From Testudinibacter aquarius (lineage in GTDB: Bacteria; Pseudomonadota; Gammaproteobacteria; Enterobacterales; Pasteurellaceae): a stretch of 64,000 nt of DNA. The notes beneath the pieces were generated by a model that was not told the DNA's origin, ran no database searches, and was given only the letters and a program-made list of their open reading frames with translations. A program made the translations under genes and the position numbers. Of this stretch, positions 10,729 to 18,896 are shown piece by piece; within the stretch, counting starts at the first letter, position 1, and the number at the start of each line of letters is the position of its first letter. The stretch lies in contig NZ_SMCP01000005.1 of the NCBI RefSeq assembly GCF_004342725.1, forward strand, positions 124,001 to 188,000, read 5' to 3'.

Positions 10729-11805
10729 ATGTTTGGTGTATTAGATCGTTACATAGGCCGGACTATTTTCGGCACGATTTTAACCACGCTGTTGATGCTG
10801 GTCGGTCTGTCTGCCATCATCAAATTCGTCGAGCAATTTCGCGATGTCGGCAAAGGCAGTTATGACAGCCTGCAAGCCATTTATTATACCTTGCTGACGA
10901 TGCCGCGCGATGTAGAAACGTTTTTCCCGATGGCGGCATTGTTAGGTGCGTTGATTGGACTGGGCGCACTCGCTGCCAACAGTGAGTTAGTGGTGATGCA
11001 AGCCTCCGGTTTTTCACGCCTAAAAATCGGGCTATCGGTAATCAAAACTGCTATTCCGCTCATCTTAGCGATTATGCTGTTGGGCGAATGGGGCATCCCG
11101 CAAACCGAACAATTTGCGCGCAATATGCGCTCGCAAGCGATTTCCGGTGGTTCACTGCTGTCGGTACAAAATGGCATTTGGGCAAGAGACGGAAATAGTT
11201 TTGTGTATATCCAGAATGTCACCGATAACAGCACGCTGAATAATATCTATATTTATCAATTTGATGATCAACGTCGCTTGAAAACCATGCAACACGGCAA
11301 CCAAGCCACTTATCAGGAGGCGGATGGAAATTGGATCTTTAATCAATTCAGCGAAACCATTATTGAAGAGGATTCGATTCAAAACCGCAACTACCTCAAT
11401 CACGTTTGGCAATCTGGGCTGACGCCGGATAAACTGCTGACGGTGAGTTTAAAAGCGACTTCACTCTCAATCAGCGGCTTAAACAGCTATGCGACCTTCC
11501 TGAAAGAGAGTGGGCAAGACGCCAAACAGTTCGAACTGCTCTACTGGCGCAAATTGGTACAGCCAGTTTCTGTCGCAGTGATGATGTTATTGGCGCTGTC
11601 TTTTATTTTCGGCCCGCTACGCAGCGTCACCACCGGCGCACGGATTGTTACCGGTATCGTGTTTGGTTTCGCTTTTTATGTGATCAACGAAACCTTTGGC
11701 CGCGTCACTATGGTGTTCAACATTCCATCGATCATCGGCGCATTACTCCCTAGCCTGCTGTTTTTACTGCTGACATGGTGGCTATTGAAGCGCAAACCGA
11801 GTTAA
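10729..11805 (+). CDS. lptG: LPS export permease LptG
   Basis: LptG is a 358-residue partner of LptF with the same layout: three membrane helices, a periplasmic domain and three helices ending in LLTWWLLKRKPS. Its ATG follows GGAGG nine bases upstream, within the end of lptF. Together with LptB and LptC, which are not in this window, it drives LPS transport. Confidence 0.95.
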   Translation: MFGVLDRYIGRTIFGTILTTLLMLVGLSAIIKFVEQFRDVGKGSYDSLQAIYYTLLTMPRDVETFFPMAALLGALIGLGALAANSELVVMQASGFSRLKIGLSVIKTAIPLILAIMLLGEWGIPQTEQFARNMRSQAISGGSLLSVQNGIWARDGNSFVYIQNVTDNSTLNNIYIYQFDDQRRLKTMQHGNQATYQEADGNWIFNQFSETIIEEDSIQNRNYLNHVWQSGLTPDKLLTVSLKATSLSISGLNSYATFLKESGQDAKQFELLYWRKLVQPVSVAVMMLLALSFIFGPLRSVTTGARIVTGIVFGFAFYVINETFGRVTMVFNIPSIIGALLPSLLFLLLTWWLLKRKPS

Positions 11806-11820
11806 TTTTGTTAATGTCAA

Positions 11821-11860
11821 ACCGCACTTTGCAGCCATCCCAAAGTCTGAAAAGTGCGGT
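11821..11860. terminator. Inverted uptake-signal pair acting as lptFG terminator
   Basis: ACCGCACTTT at 11821-11830 and AAAGTGCGGT at 11851-11860 are complementary ten-base copies of the DNA uptake signal in inverted orientation. They can form a stem 15 bases past the lptG stop. Pasteurellaceae often use such pairs as terminators; there is no T-run, so termination strength is uncertain. Confidence 0.65.
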
Positions 11861-11988
11861 ATCACTTAAGAAATAAACAAATTGTCGAAAATTAAAGCGA
11901 ACAAATAAAATTTTTAAATTTACGCTTGCAAGTTATGTGGTTAGCCGTATAATGCCCACCACTGACAGCGATTATGTTTATCAGCGTT

Positions 11989-12073
11989 GCCTGGGTGGCG
12001 AAATTGGTAGACGCAGTTGATTCAAAATCAACCGCCTTCGGGTGTGCCGGTTCGAGTCCGGCCCTAGGCACCA
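11989..12073 (+). tRNA. tRNA-Leu (anticodon CAA)
   Basis: This is an 85-base tRNA with acceptor arms GCCTGGG and CCTAGGC (one G-U pair), a D-arm, an anticodon stem GTTGA/TCAAC with loop TTCAAAA (anticodon CAA), a variable arm, a T-arm with GGTTCGAGTCC, and an encoded 3' CCA. It reads UUG codons. Its last 16 bases are part of the attL repeat, so the prophage has replaced the 3' end without changing it. Confidence 0.97.
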
Positions 12074-12088
12074 CTGGTAAATATAATC
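12058..12088. repeat. attL core (31-bp direct repeat, left copy)
   Basis: This 31-bp segment covers the last 16 bases of tRNA-Leu and 15 bases beyond. It is identical to 46637-46667. The bases on either side differ between the copies (T versus G before, A versus C after), which sets the limits of the repeat. Confidence 0.95.
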
Positions 12089-12095
12089 AAACTCG

Positions 12096-12120
12096 AAAGC
12101 CGCTTATTAGCGGCTTTTTT
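12096..12120 (+). terminator. Terminator behind tRNA-Leu, supplied by the phage
   Basis: AAAGCCGC and GCGGCTTT form an eight-base-pair stem followed by TTTTTT. It lies inside the prophage next to attL and replaces the chromosomal terminator of the tRNA, which is now at attR. Confidence 0.85.
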
Positions 12121-12318
12121 GTTATATTTTCAATAATAAAATCAATAAGTTACGCCTCTTTTAAGCCTCTTGAACACCATTTGCTATTTCTTCCGACTCC
12201 TTTCGATTCAGCCTATTTTATGTTCTAAAATGATCTGATATGATCCCAAAAACAGAAAATTGCACACGAAATTGCACACGACTGCACACGATTTTAACCC
12301 TCGTAAAAAGGACGGAAA
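12121..12318. promoter_or_regulatory. attL arm and integrase upstream region
   Basis: This 198-base region has no gene. It contains three direct copies of TGCACACGA at 12261, 12273 and 12283 (two preceded by T, giving TTGCACACG). TTGCACA-type motifs recur at the other end of the prophage (46580-46595), so these are candidate arm-type integrase sites. Their position just before int could also let Int regulate its own gene. No convincing promoter is visible. Confidence 0.55.
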
Positions 12319-13320
12319 ATGGCTTCAATACTCAAACATAAAAACGGATGGCGCGTTCAAATTCGGAAAAAAGGCGTCAATAAATCAGCTATTTTTCGAA
12401 CGAAACCAGAAGCGCAAGTCTGGGCGAATGAAACGGAAAAATCGATTGATGCTGGCACGTATGAGGAAATTATTGATGTTCCGTTCAGTTTTATCATTGA
12501 CAAATATATCCGTGAAATCACTATACAGAAAAAAGGCGCAAAAGCAGAAACTTTACGGCTCAAATGTCTGTTAGATATGCCGATTGCCGACGTTAGCATT
12601 ATTGATTTAACTGAACAAGATTTTGAAAACTGGCGTGATGAACGCTTGAAAAAAGTTAGTCCCGCTAGCGTATTAAGAGAGTGGAATACACTGTCCAATA
12701 TCATGACCGTTGCGATCAATAAATGGAAATTCATCAAAGAAAATCCGCTAAAAAATATTGATAAACCGCCAACACCGAAAGAACGCACTCGCCGATATAG
12801 TGATGAAGAGATTGAAAGACTGGTTTATGTCTCGAAATATGATTTCAACTACTCACCAACGACGGGGCGTAGTCGAACTGCCGCGGCAATGCTGTTTGCA
12901 ATCGAAACCGCAATGCGAGCAGGGGAGATTTGTAACGCAACTTGGCAGGATATTGATCTTAAAAAACGGATATTGCATATCCCCACATCAAAAAATGGGC
13001 ACGCCCGAAACGTTCCGTTATCAGCGCTCGCCCTTAAAATTATTAATCATCTGGCGCTTGTCAAAAAAGAGGGGGAAAACCGCATTTTTAAAATCACTGC
13101 CGGCACACTGGATACCACTTTTCGCGAACTGAAAACATTAGCTGGGCTTGATGATGCCGATCTGCATTTCCACGACACCCGCCGCGAAGCGTTAAGCCGT
13201 TTATCCAAAAAAGTTGAAGTGATGACTTTGGCGAAAATCTCCGGCCATCGGGATATAAAGATTTTACTTAATACCTACTATGCGCCGGATATGTCAGAAA
13301 TTGCCAAACTATTGGATTAA
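12319..13320 (+). CDS. int: Phage integrase (tyrosine recombinase)
   Basis: This 333-residue tyrosine recombinase has an N-terminal arm-binding domain (1-55), a core-binding domain (about 60-150) and the catalytic domain. The catalytic residues are visible: R200 in TAMRAGEIC, K225 in TSKNGHAR, H285 and R288 in FHDTRREA, H310 in SGHRD, and Y320 or Y321 in NTYYAPD. AAGGACGG precedes the ATG. It lies next to attL and reads into the prophage, as expected for the enzyme that made the insertion. It is not closely similar to my recollection of HP1 Int. Confidence 0.93.
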   Translation: MASILKHKNGWRVQIRKKGVNKSAIFRTKPEAQVWANETEKSIDAGTYEEIIDVPFSFIIDKYIREITIQKKGAKAETLRLKCLLDMPIADVSIIDLTEQDFENWRDERLKKVSPASVLREWNTLSNIMTVAINKWKFIKENPLKNIDKPPTPKERTRRYSDEEIERLVYVSKYDFNYSPTTGRSRTAAAMLFAIETAMRAGEICNATWQDIDLKKRILHIPTSKNGHARNVPLSALALKIINHLALVKKEGENRIFKITAGTLDTTFRELKTLAGLDDADLHFHDTRREALSRLSKKVEVMTLAKISGHRDIKILLNTYYAPDMSEIAKLLD

Positions 13321-13334
13321 CATTACTTAATTAA

Positions 13335-13360
13335 CAAAAAGGGGCGTATTGCCCCCTTCA
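13335..13360. terminator. Terminator between int and the early operon
   Basis: AAGGGGC at 13339-13345 pairs with GCCCCCTT at 13351-13358, one base bulged. On the minus strand it runs into TTTTTGTT, so it ends the leftward early operon. It also separates convergent int. Confidence 0.75.
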
Positions 13361-13366
13361 CTCACT

Positions 13367-13681
13367 TTACCCCTGCATTCGCCGAACATAACGGACCACC
13401 TCACCGGCGAACCATAACCGTTTGCTCCCTTTTTTATTCGGGTTCCGTTGTTGCGGCAACCGTACAGCTTTCGGAAAATAAGGTGACGGCAATAAAGCAC
13501 TTTGTACATGACGATAAGTTTTTTGAGTATAGTCCGCAATATCCTGAATTGTCCAAAGCTGCATACTTTTATCATCAATATTTTTAAATCTCTCGGCTTT
13601 GGCTGAATTAATCTGAGCTTTCGCCAACGCCTCAACCGCACTTAGCTTTTCAAACAGTTGTTCATTGGTAATCGTTTGCAT
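13367..13681 (-). CDS. HTH (AlpA/excisionase-like) phage protein
   Basis: This 104-residue protein has a C-terminal winged-helix-like segment, WTIQDIADYTQKTYRHVQ followed by a basic wing and GEVVRYVRR, resembling AlpA/MerR-type excisionase folds. The start MQTITNEQ follows AGGGGGAA. It is the last gene of the early operon and convergent with int. It could direct excision or regulate a phage promoter, but no direct evidence separates these. Confidence 0.6.
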   Translation of the reverse strand: MQTITNEQLFEKLSAVEALAKAQINSAKAERFKNIDDKSMQLWTIQDIADYTQKTYRHVQSALLPSPYFPKAVRLPQQRNPNKKGSKRLWFAGEVVRYVRRMQG

Positions 13682-13695
13682 AGTTTCCCCCTTAC

Positions 13696-14094
13696 TTACC
13701 AAGGTGCGTCATCATACTGCGGTTGCGCAGGCTGTGTTGGTTGTGTTGTCGGTTGACTGCTACGGCCATTCAACATCTGCAACGAATCTGTGATAATTTC
13801 AGTTGTGTAGCGTTCCACGCCTTTATCATCTGTCCATTTGCGAGTTTTCAAGCGGCCCTCAATATAGACTTTTGACCCTTTATCCAAAAAATCACGGGCG
13901 ATTTCGGCTAAACGACGGTATAGAACGATACGATGCCACTCGGTCACTTCCCGTTTCTCACCGCTGCGTTTATCAGTCCATACTTCGCTAGTTGCCACGC
14001 TGATTGTCGCTACACCCTCACCATTCGGCATTGTACGAAAATCCACTGCTTGCCCAAGATTACCGACAATAATTACTTTATTTACGCCTGACAT
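13696..14094 (-). CDS. ssb: Phage single-stranded DNA-binding protein
   Basis: This 132-residue SSB has the OB-fold region beginning [17 protein letters not shown] (residues 4-105), a short Pro/Gln/Thr-rich linker, and an acidic C-terminal tip DDAPW that differs slightly from the bacterial DDIPF. The tip recruits replication and repair proteins, including chi (HolC). The ORF start overlaps the end of the frameshifted zinc-finger gene upstream. Confidence 0.93.
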   Translation of the reverse strand: MSGVNKVIIVGNLGQAVDFRTMPNGEGVATISVATSEVWTDKRSGEKREVTEWHRIVLYRRLAEIARDFLDKGSKVYIEGRLKTRKWTDDKGVERYTTEIITDSLQMLNGRSSQPTTQPTQPAQPQYDDAPW

Positions 14095-14347
14095 ACTTCC
14101 CCCTGTTTCACACTATTTGCTGACTGCTCAACCGCACTTTTACGCACTTTTGTTTTCCACCGCTGCCGCTTAGCTTTTTGTGAAGCGTTAGCTTCATAGC
14201 ACGCCTTACACCAAGAATGTAGCCCCATTTACTACGCTGATACCCCGGTTGTTTATAAAAAAATTCGGTATCGGCAGGATAAAATTCCTTACAACATGAA
14301 CACTGTATTTCAATACCCAGCTCCGTTTCGATAAATTTGCGCGCCAT
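14082..14347 (-). pseudogene. Small zinc-finger protein gene with a one-base frameshift
   Basis: The reading frame begins MARKFIETELG with CSCCKEFYPADTEFF, the first half of a Cys4 zinc-binding site. After KWG it enters a frame that ends at 14108 without further Cys pairs. In the neighbouring frame the sequence continues LHSWCKACYEANASQK, the expected second half, and ends at 14082, overlapping the ssb start. Adding one G to the GGGG run (14223-14226, C on the plus strand) restores one continuous protein of about 89 residues. This is either a real disruption, a sequencing error, or less likely programmed slippage. Confidence 0.7.
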
Positions 14348-14350
14348 CAC

Positions 14351-14785
14351 TCACCCCCTCGGATTCTCCGGCAAAGGTTGCCAATATGTAATTCCATCAT
14401 CACTATATTCAGACCAGCCACCTAAATCGGCGTCGTAATATTCAATAAATACGCTTTTTTGAGCCGTAAATACTAAATAATAACCGCTCCCAACAGGGCG
14501 ACATTTTTTATACTCGATCCAACCATGATTCAGACTAATCAATCTGTCCTCAATCACGGTTTCCACTTTTTCAGTAGACTCACCAAAATATTCAGATAAA
14601 TAGCCCATGTTGCAACGAGAACCGTCACTATCACTAACTACGCCACGCCATTGAAGCGTACTTTCAGAATCTCTAAACACTTTCCCCGTCACAACAACAT
14701 CACCCAGTGCGGCTTCTGTGTGATATTCTTCCCAACCATTCGGGGCTTCAGGTGATACGGCAATTTTTTCCCATTTGAAAATCAT
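14351..14785 (-). CDS. Phage protein with DUF551-like C-terminus
   Basis: This 144-residue early protein ends with DDGITYWQPLPENPRG, which resembles the end of DUF551 proteins found in many phages. It has no membrane segment, and its function is unknown. The ATG overlaps the stop of the upstream gene (ATGA), so the two are translationally coupled; the zinc-finger gene starts just after its stop. Confidence 0.55.
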   Translation of the reverse strand: MIFKWEKIAVSPEAPNGWEEYHTEAALGDVVVTGKVFRDSESTLQWRGVVSDSDGSRCNMGYLSEYFGESTEKVETVIEDRLISLNHGWIEYKKCRPVGSGYYLVFTAQKSVFIEYYDADLGGWSEYSDDGITYWQPLPENPRG

Positions 14786-15060
14786 GATTTATCTCCTTCA
14801 TTTTCTCCTTCATTTTTTAAATCCCCACCTAACAACGCATAACCGGCGATATCTTTCCAGTGGTCTTGCTCACTTGGATCGCCATTTAAAATTCTAGTGA
14901 TTTTGACCATAATCATGGTTAACGCGTATTTCTGCGGGCTGCTTAAGCTAACACTGCTGTCATAAATAACGTCATGTAGCAGGTCGAAATCCATTGAGGC
15001 ACACTCAAAATCCCCGTGTGTGCTTTCCCTTTCGCTTAATAATTGTTTAATGTTTTCCAT
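14782..15060 (-). CDS. DUF6378-like phage protein
   Basis: This 92-residue protein contains the pattern KYALTMIMVKITRILNGDP and HWKDIAGYALLGG, typical of DUF6378 proteins, which are distantly like MazG-type all-alpha pyrophosphohydrolases. Catalytic activity is not shown. It begins at ATG (MENIKQLL), preceded by AGG eight bases away, and overlaps the end of the replication gene. Confidence 0.6.
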   Translation of the reverse strand: MENIKQLLSERESTHGDFECASMDFDLLHDVIYDSSVSLSSPQKYALTMIMVKITRILNGDPSEQDHWKDIAGYALLGGDLKNEGENEGDKS

Positions 15061-17386
15061 GTTTATCACCTATAAACCTAATCTCGTTAAATTCAGCGGA
15101 CAAAATCCGCCCGTTTTTCAACCGCACTTTGTTTGTTGTGTCTAACTCGTGTAGTTGTTCTGCTGTCAGTCGGATATTTTTGCGTAATAACCAACCGATT
15201 TTCTTACTCACTAAATGCTCTAGCCGATGTGAAACACCGGAAATCGGATTTAATGACAAGTCAGCCCCTGAATCGCTCAAATTTTCATCTTTTTCACGGT
15301 TACAGTTACTGACACAAGTCCAAGGGCGGGCAAGCCCGCCATTTTGTGCCTCGTTACACTCGGCAGATGGTTTAAAACCTGCCGGACGTTTTTTGATAAC
15401 GTATCTTTTCTTTCTGGTAATAATCACCTCACCGGTGCGCTGATTTCGAATCCCCACAATGCGTTTAGTGATTTTGCCGTAAGCATTGGTTCCGATTTCC
15501 TCATAATGCAACACCGCCAATTGTTCGTAGCGTTTCGCCCCTGCGCCGCCTTGACGGTCAAAGAATGCCGCTGATTCGCCCATATCGGCACAAATCCGCA
15601 GCTCTTCCATTTGTTTGTCTTTCACGTCACCATTGGCTAAACGCCGCAATTCACGCCATACCCCGATGCCGTTAATGCCGAAAAACTGGAATTGCCGAAT
15701 GCCCCACAATCTCGCCCACGCTGTTGCGTGTGCGCTGTTGTCATCTAGCGTCAGATTTTCTATTTCATCGGAAAAGTTTTTACTGTCGAAAAGTGACAAG
15801 CTATCTTTACTTTTACTTTTACTGTTGTCTTTTGCTTTGGCAGATTTTTTGAAACCGATAATGTTTTTCGAAACGTACTTAATGATGTAGCCTGTCGGCG
15901 TACCCTTTGTCGGGTCGCAAAATTCCACTTTTGCACGATGTGTTTTCGCGCCTTTTTCGTCGCCATGTAATTCCAGGGCTTTTTTACGGAATAATCCCGC
16001 TGCCGTTCTGGCATGGCATTTTTTGACAAAGAAAAGAATATGCCAATGCGGCGTGGCATCGTGATGTGGCTCGGCAACCCGCATTCCGCTAAATTCGATT
16101 TTTCGCTTGGCAAGCAAAGAGCGGTATTGCGACCAAACCACATTCAAATAGCTGTGCGTTTGTCTTGGATCAGCGCCGTTCCATTTCGGGTTTTGTGCGC
16201 CATTGTGCAACTGCGCATGAAATGCCGATGGTGCAGTGAGTGTCAGAAACAAACATTGCAAATCATTTTCTTCCGCCCACTCCTCGATGCCGCGCAAATG
16301 ATTAATCATCTCTTTACGCCGCAATTCAGGGTTTGACGACGATTTAATATAAGATTCAAACAACTCTTTTTGTTCGGTCGGGTCTTCAATATTTTCAATA
16401 ATCATCGCACGCAAGAAATCCCAGCTTTTCTTCACACTGGCTTGCCATTCATAAAAACCGCTCTTTGAGATATACGGACTAACTTTCTTCTGCACTTCAC
16501 CGCACGCAATCGCAATATGTTCAATCTGACGCTTTTGCGCCTTTTTCATCGTCCGCGTCCAATATTTTTCGCAGGCAATTTCTGAAAGTGCGGTATCGAC
16601 CTGTTCCGGCTTTATTTGCTTACCGTCGGCAAAACGTTCCCAATGGCGGATAGGAAAGCCTACTCCACGGCAAAATTCACCTTGTTGTTTGTATAAGTTC
16701 AAGAAAATAGCATTGCTATTTTCTGCGGCGGTTTCTGATTCAGCGGCTTGCTCGATAAAGTCGAATTGTTTTTGGCTAAGCAGCATTGCCAGTGTTTGCG
16801 CATAACTTTCCAATTTTTTGACCGGAATCAGAAAAAACGGCAATTTCGAATTCTGTTCTGTTTTGTGTGGTTTCAACTCATCGGCAATTGCCAAAATCGA
16901 ACGTGGTTTAATTTTTACTTCATCATCGCTTTTCTGATCGTGCGTCTGTTTTGCTGCATAAAAATCTTCAATCCGATATTGATTCAACTCCAGCCAAGAC
17001 AAACTGAAATCATACTGTTTCAGCACCAAATCAAGCCGCTTATTCAAAACATTACGCAGATATTGATTCGCGTGTTTTCGCTGTGTATTGCCACAGGCGA
17101 AAGCAATCGAACCATCATCTTTTACCGAATGGTATTCACGTAAATAAATCTTGCGGAAATGCTCACGCTGACGTTTGCGCGGCAATTTCGACAACCATTG
17201 CTCAATCAGAGGATAATCATCAGGGTTGATTTCAAACAACTCCTGTTGATAAATTGCCATTCCCGCCGGCGCAGATTTTTCCACCTGCATCGAATTGGCA
17301 CGCAACGCTTGCGTTTCTGCCAAATAGGCGGCATTTGCCGCCACATTTGCGTCACGCTCCGCTTGCCATGGCATTTGCGCTTGCAT
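15047..17386 (-). CDS. Replication initiator, P2 gpA-type HUH endonuclease
   Basis: This 779-residue protein carries the HUH metal-binding motif HWH at about residues 447-449 (in ATPHWHILFF). The paired catalytic tyrosines are Y500 and Y504 in GYIIKYVSKN, the arrangement of P2 gpA. Such enzymes nick the phage origin, stay bound to the 5' end, and drive rolling-circle replication. The P2 origin lies within gene A, so the origin here probably lies in this gene, but I cannot pinpoint it. The ATG start is preferred over a TTG three codons upstream. Confidence 0.92.
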   Translation of the reverse strand: MQAQMPWQAERDANVAANAAYLAETQALRANSMQVEKSAPAGMAIYQQELFEINPDDYPLIEQWLSKLPRKRQREHFRKIYLREYHSVKDDGSIAFACGNTQRKHANQYLRNVLNKRLDLVLKQYDFSLSWLELNQYRIEDFYAAKQTHDQKSDDEVKIKPRSILAIADELKPHKTEQNSKLPFFLIPVKKLESYAQTLAMLLSQKQFDFIEQAAESETAAENSNAIFLNLYKQQGEFCRGVGFPIRHWERFADGKQIKPEQVDTALSEIACEKYWTRTMKKAQKRQIEHIAIACGEVQKKVSPYISKSGFYEWQASVKKSWDFLRAMIIENIEDPTEQKELFESYIKSSSNPELRRKEMINHLRGIEEWAEENDLQCLFLTLTAPSAFHAQLHNGAQNPKWNGADPRQTHSYLNVVWSQYRSLLAKRKIEFSGMRVAEPHHDATPHWHILFFVKKCHARTAAGLFRKKALELHGDEKGAKTHRAKVEFCDPTKGTPTGYIIKYVSKNIIGFKKSAKAKDNSKSKSKDSLSLFDSKNFSDEIENLTLDDNSAHATAWARLWGIRQFQFFGINGIGVWRELRRLANGDVKDKQMEELRICADMGESAAFFDRQGGAGAKRYEQLAVLHYEEIGTNAYGKITKRIVGIRNQRTGEVIITRKKRYVIKKRPAGFKPSAECNEAQNGGLARPWTCVSNCNREKDENLSDSGADLSLNPISGVSHRLEHLVSKKIGWLLRKNIRLTAEQLHELDTTNKVRLKNGRILSAEFNEIRFIGDKHGKH

Positions 17387-17388
17387 AA

Positions 17389-17679
17389 TTAGCAACCCTG
17401 TTCCAGATTCGCCAAATATTCACTGTTCAACTCATGATATTCTTTCAGCGCCCTTGCCGTATCCCGAATCACTTCCCACATTTCCAACACCGTCAATTTT
17501 TCATAAGTCGTCAAGGCGAAAATACACAACATCGCCACCAACGCTTCAAAATCAGCAATCGGCTTACAAATCTGATCACTAATTTCTTTGCCTTGCCCAA
17601 ATAACACTTCTTCCGCCTGATAGTACACGCCGTTGCGTGTCACCCGCACTTGTGCGCCACAACCCAAAATAATTTCCAT
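17389..17679 (-). CDS. Phage early protein of unknown function
   Basis: This 96-residue protein opens MEIILGCGAQVRVTRNG and has a helical C-terminal half. A GGGGG ribosome-binding site precedes the second of two adjacent ATGs. It ends immediately before the replication gene, and its start overlaps the stop of the small membrane protein upstream. Family not recognised. Confidence 0.6.
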   Translation of the reverse strand: MEIILGCGAQVRVTRNGVYYQAEEVLFGQGKEISDQICKPIADFEALVAMLCIFALTTYEKLTVLEMWEVIRDTARALKEYHELNSEYLANLEQGC

Positions 17680-17804
17680 CATTTCCCCCGAATTTCATCA
17701 ATCGTACAGCGCACAAAATACGCCAACACCAACATCCCAAAGGCGCAATACACCAAGCCCGTGATAATCAACGCCCAAATACCGATATTCATTAACAACT
17801 CCAT
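17679..17804 (-). CDS. 41-residue phage membrane protein
   Basis: A short reading frame encodes MELLMNIGIWALIITG and continues as one hydrophobic helix, ending in a charged tail DEIRGK. GGGTG lies upstream of the ATG, and the stop overlaps the next gene's ATGATG start, the tight packing seen across this operon. It is probably a single-pass inner-membrane peptide; function unknown. Confidence 0.6.
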   Translation of the reverse strand: MELLMNIGIWALIITGLVYCAFGMLVLAYFVRCTIDEIRGK

Positions 17805-17807
17805 TTT

Positions 17808-18002
17808 TCACCCTCTCAACTCAACCGCTAAATCGGTGTGCCGTTTCACCTCGCTCACTGCATGCACCAATTCATTAAACATCAATGCCGCTTCCTGCTG
17901 TTTCCCCGCTTTCTTCATCGCCACAAACTTGCTGAAACATTGCTGATAGCGACGGGCGAACACATCAGCACATTCCAAATGCCAAACATCATCTGATTTC
18001 AT
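17808..18002 (-). CDS. Small phage early protein
   Basis: This is a 64-residue, mostly helical, soluble protein (MKSDDVWHLECADVFARR). Its ATG overlaps the stop of the preceding gene (ATGA) and a GGGG ribosome site lies upstream. Function unknown. Confidence 0.55.
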   Translation of the reverse strand: MKSDDVWHLECADVFARRYQQCFSKFVAMKKAGKQQEAALMFNELVHAVSEVKRHTDLAVELRG

Positions 18003-18271
18003 ATCACTACCCCTGTTTTTAACCGGTTGCTCATACGCTCAACTTGTTGCTGTGTCCGCATTAACTTATCCAACTCTGAATAACTTAAACTACCGGCGGT
18101 GCGGATACCGGTTCGGCTGTCTTGCCATTCCAACCCAGCACGTTCACACCACCATTTCACCTCCGACGGCGTAATCTGTTTCAGTCGGCGACGAAAATTA
18201 TCAATCGTGCTTGTTTGTAGCGTGGCGCGTAATCCACCCCAATCGCCGATATTCACTGGCTTAATCTCCAT
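17999..18271 (-). CDS. Phage early protein of unknown function
   Basis: This 90-residue basic protein (MEIKPVNIGDWGGLRATL) contains a segment ITPSEVKWWCERAGLEW that could form a helix-turn-helix, followed by a helical C-terminus. A GGGGGCGG ribosome site precedes the ATG. It might bind DNA, but this is inference from composition only. Confidence 0.5.
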   Translation of the reverse strand: MEIKPVNIGDWGGLRATLQTSTIDNFRRRLKQITPSEVKWWCERAGLEWQDSRTGIRTAGSLSYSELDKLMRTQQQVERMSNRLKTGVVI

Positions 18272-18287
18272 CACCGCCCCCGATTCG

Positions 18288-18539
18288 TTACTTACTCAAC
18301 TTCCACAACAACCACTGCAAGAAAGTGCGGTTCTGCCGCTGTAGTAGTGCGTCGATTTTTTCTTCCAACATATCCAACAGCAAATCTGTGCTATTGTTGA
18401 CTCTGATTTGATGACCGTTCACCCGACTTTGCCGCCGTGTTGACTGCTCAAGTGCGGTTACACGCTGTTCCAGCTCAAACAAATTCACCCGGCGTTTACC
18501 GAATTTCGTCACCTTTTTATAGTTCCGTTGCTTAATCAT
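18288..18539 (-). CDS. Small coiled-coil phage protein
   Basis: This 83-residue protein has a very basic N-terminus (MIKQRNYKKVTKFGKRR) and heptad-like LFELEQRVTALEQ. A second helix ends with a tryptophan-containing FLQWLLWKL. AAGGATTT lies upstream of the ATG. It is probably an oligomer; function unknown. Confidence 0.5.
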   Translation of the reverse strand: MIKQRNYKKVTKFGKRRVNLFELEQRVTALEQSTRRQSRVNGHQIRVNNSTDLLLDMLEEKIDALLQRQNRTFLQWLLWKLSK

Positions 18540-18644
18540 TGTTCAAATCCTTAAATTTTGGTTGCAAAAATCCCTCGGCAAAATTTCCGAAAATCGAAAA
18601 GAATCGCCGACGGTGTCGGTTTTAGTGATTTTGGCTTACTCGGG

Positions 18645-18896
18645 TTAGTCTTCTAAGGGTAAGCCCAATTGGTTTTCATCAATCTGCAGTAGTGGTTTGT
18701 TGATTTTCAACGCTTCCTGCCGCTCGTTATAAATCGGCGTTTCCAATTTATAAATCTCACTCAACGCATGGTTTTTCGCCCCACAATTGTTACAAATCAA
18801 CAACACATCAATGGTGCGCATACCCACCTTTTGCGATGTTCTGACGCGCAAATTAGTCGAACCGCAGTTTAAGCATTTATGATCAATATTCGCCAT
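18645..18896 (-). CDS. Ogr/Delta-like zinc-finger late transcription activator
   Basis: This 83-residue protein has two Cys pairs, CLNC near residues 8-11 and CNNC near 35-38, separated by a basic stretch. This is the layout of P2 Ogr and P4 Delta, which bind zinc and bring host RNA polymerase to phage late promoters. The prophage carries three matching dyads in front of late genes (28708, 33161, 43189), which fits this role. Its ATG overlaps the stop of the preceding gene (TAATG). Sequence similarity to Ogr outside the Cys pattern is weak. Confidence 0.65.
   Translation of the reverse strand: MANIDHKCLNCGSTNLRVRTSQKVGMRTIDVLLICNNCGAKNHALSEIYKLETPIYNERQEALKINKPLLQIDENQLGLPLED

Noticed and set aside
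12261-12291. Short direct repeats considered as a CRISPR array
   Set aside because: Repeats are nine bases with 1-3 base spacers, so they cannot be CRISPR; no cas genes are present.
13327-13641. Second minus-strand frame overlapping the HTH gene at 13367
   Set aside because: It has no ribosome-binding site and unnatural composition; the overlapping frame has AGGGGGAA and an HTH pattern.
15760-16143. Internal frames inside the replication gene, considered as a nested gene
   Set aside because: No start signals; the gpA-type frame is strongly supported by its HUH and Tyr motifs.
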